From contig JAFGUM010000340.1 of the NCBI GenBank assembly GCA_016938515.1, positions 1-6,170 on the forward strand: a stretch of 6,170 bases of DNA, written 5' to 3'. Each line of letters starts with the position of its first letter. The first letter of the stretch is position 1. The position numbers and the translations under genes are program-made. The stretch comes from Spirochaetales bacterium (GTDB taxonomy: Bacteria > Spirochaetota > Spirochaetia > Treponematales > UBA12059). Below, in pieces: positions 5,399 through 6,170 of the stretch. Below the pieces are notes generated by a model that had not been told where the DNA came from, did not search any database, and worked only from the letters and a program-made list of their open reading frames with translations.

Positions 5399-6170
5399 AC
5401 GAACGGATACTGGGGCGGGTCAAGCGGGTAAACGGCCCGGTTATAGAAGCCAAGGGCATCACCGACGCGCGCATGCTCGAACTCGTGATGGTAGGCGAAT
5501 CCAGGCTTATCGGGGAAGTAATAAAGCTGTCGGGCCAGGGCGCGGTGATACAGGTATACGAGGATACGACGGGCCTCGCGCCCAACGATCCCGTGTACGG
5601 CACGGGTATGCCGCTGTCGCTGGAGCTGGGTCCGGGGCTGTTGGGCACGATCTACGACGGCATACAGCGACCGCTGACACGGCTTTTGGAGCTGTCCGGC
5701 CGCTTCATAGAGCGAGGCATCAGCGCGGAGTCGCTCGATCGGGAAAAATTGTGGGATTTCGAGCCGGTGCTGCGCGAGGGTGACGAGGTGGCCGGCGGCG
5801 AGGTGCTGGGCCGCGTGCCCGAGACCTCCAGGATCGAGCACCGCGTCTGCGTGCCGCCCGACGTGGCTGGCCGTATCGTGTCAATCGCGCCGCCGGGAAG
5901 CTACCGGGTGGACGAGGAGATTGCCGTCGTAGAGACGGTTACCGGGCAGCGCAGCCTGTCTATGATGCAGCGCTGGCCGATACGCTCGCCGAGGCCCGTG
6001 CGCAATCGCCGTCCGCTGGACGTTCCGCTTATTACCGGGCAGCGAGTCATAGACACGCTGTTCCCGCTGGCCAAGGGTGGCACCGTGGCCATACCCGGCG
6101 GCTTTGGCACGGGCAAGACGATGACGCAGCACGCGATAGCCAAGTGGTGCGACGCCGACATCATCGTGTA
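5395..6170 (+). CDS. ntpA: V/A-type ATP synthase catalytic subunit A, N-terminal part (cut by the right edge)
   Basis: Subunit A is the ATP-hydrolysing or ATP-making subunit of the head. The window holds 258 codons of a protein usually about 580-600 long. Domains in order: N-terminal beta barrel (ILGRVKRVNGPVIEAKGITD, 5-24, to about 70), the ATP-synthase family stretch LGPGLLGTIYDGIQRPLTRL (78-97), the non-homologous bulge specific to A subunits (about 110-195, with FEPVLREGDEVAGGEVLGRV at 122-141 and QRWPIRSPRPV at 193-203), then PLDVPLITGQRVIDTLFPLA (207-226) leading into the P-loop. The Walker A is GGFGTGKT (235-242, nt 6097-6120) with K241 and T242 present; the common A-subunit form is GPFGSGKT or GPFGAGKT. 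GAGGA (5386-5390) lies 4 nt before the ATG, which overlaps the E stop. Downstream catalytic motifs are outside the window. Confidence 0.97.
   Translation, partial: MNERILGRVKRVNGPVIEAKGITDARMLELVMVGESRLIGEVIKLSGQGAVIQVYEDTTGLAPNDPVYGTGMPLSLELGPGLLGTIYDGIQRPLTRLLELSGRFIERGISAESLDREKLWDFEPVLREGDEVAGGEVLGRVPETSRIEHRVCVPPDVAGRIVSIAPPGSYRVDEEIAVVETVTGQRSLSMMQRWPIRSPRPVRNRRPLDVPLITGQRVIDTLFPLAKGGTVAIPGGFGTGKTMTQHAIAKWCDADIIV

Noticed and set aside
577..6170. A novel or undescribed multi-gene system hidden in the operon
   Set aside because: Every plus-strand gene in this stretch matches a known V/A-type ATPase subunit, with no extra inserted gene, CRISPR array, mobile element or RNA gene seen.

Overview
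This window is almost entirely a bacterial V/A-type (rotary) ATPase operon on the + strand, entered at its promoter end and cut inside the catalytic A subunit gene. From about 577 to the right edge the order is H/G (peripheral stalk coiled coil) - C (central-stalk socket) - I (membrane stator) - K (rotor ring) - F (central stalk) - E (peripheral stalk) - A (catalytic, partial). All seven are co-directional. They are packed with 4-nt ATGA overlaps (C/I and E/A) or gaps of 8 to 28 nt, and no terminator is visible between them, so they are very likely one transcript. Subunits B and D, needed for a complete machine, are not in the window and are expected downstream of A.

To the left, a minus-strand reading frame runs from a start at 445 off the left edge (at least 148 codons, no stop). 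It is divergent from the ATPase operon and I cannot name its product. The 131-bp region between them (446-576) is visibly AT-richer at 503-560. It holds an oligo-T run, an imperfect dyad, a repeated TGTACAT word and candidate promoter elements for the operon.

Organism: the DNA is GC-rich and clearly bacterial (Shine-Dalgarno sites, tight operon). The order I-K-F-E-A, with C and a coiled-coil subunit placed in front of I, differs from the I-K-E-C-F-A-B-D order I remember for clostridia and archaea. It resembles, from memory, one of the two V-ATPase operons of spirochaetes such as Treponema. A GC-rich spirochaete is therefore my best guess, at moderate confidence; another GC-rich anaerobic lineage is possible.

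How the genes work together: A (with B) forms the catalytic head, E and H/G form the outer stalks that hold the head to subunit I, F and C (with D) form the rotor axle, and K forms the ion-carrying ring turned against I. The K sequence lacks the Na+-ligand residues of Enterococcus hirae NtpK, so proton coupling is the more likely reading. I see no previously undescribed system here. The more interesting points are the uncharacterised divergent gene, the intergenic regulatory region, the signal-peptide-like extension of K, the altered P-loop of A, a small hairpin between F and E, and heavy AUA codon use in GC-rich DNA.
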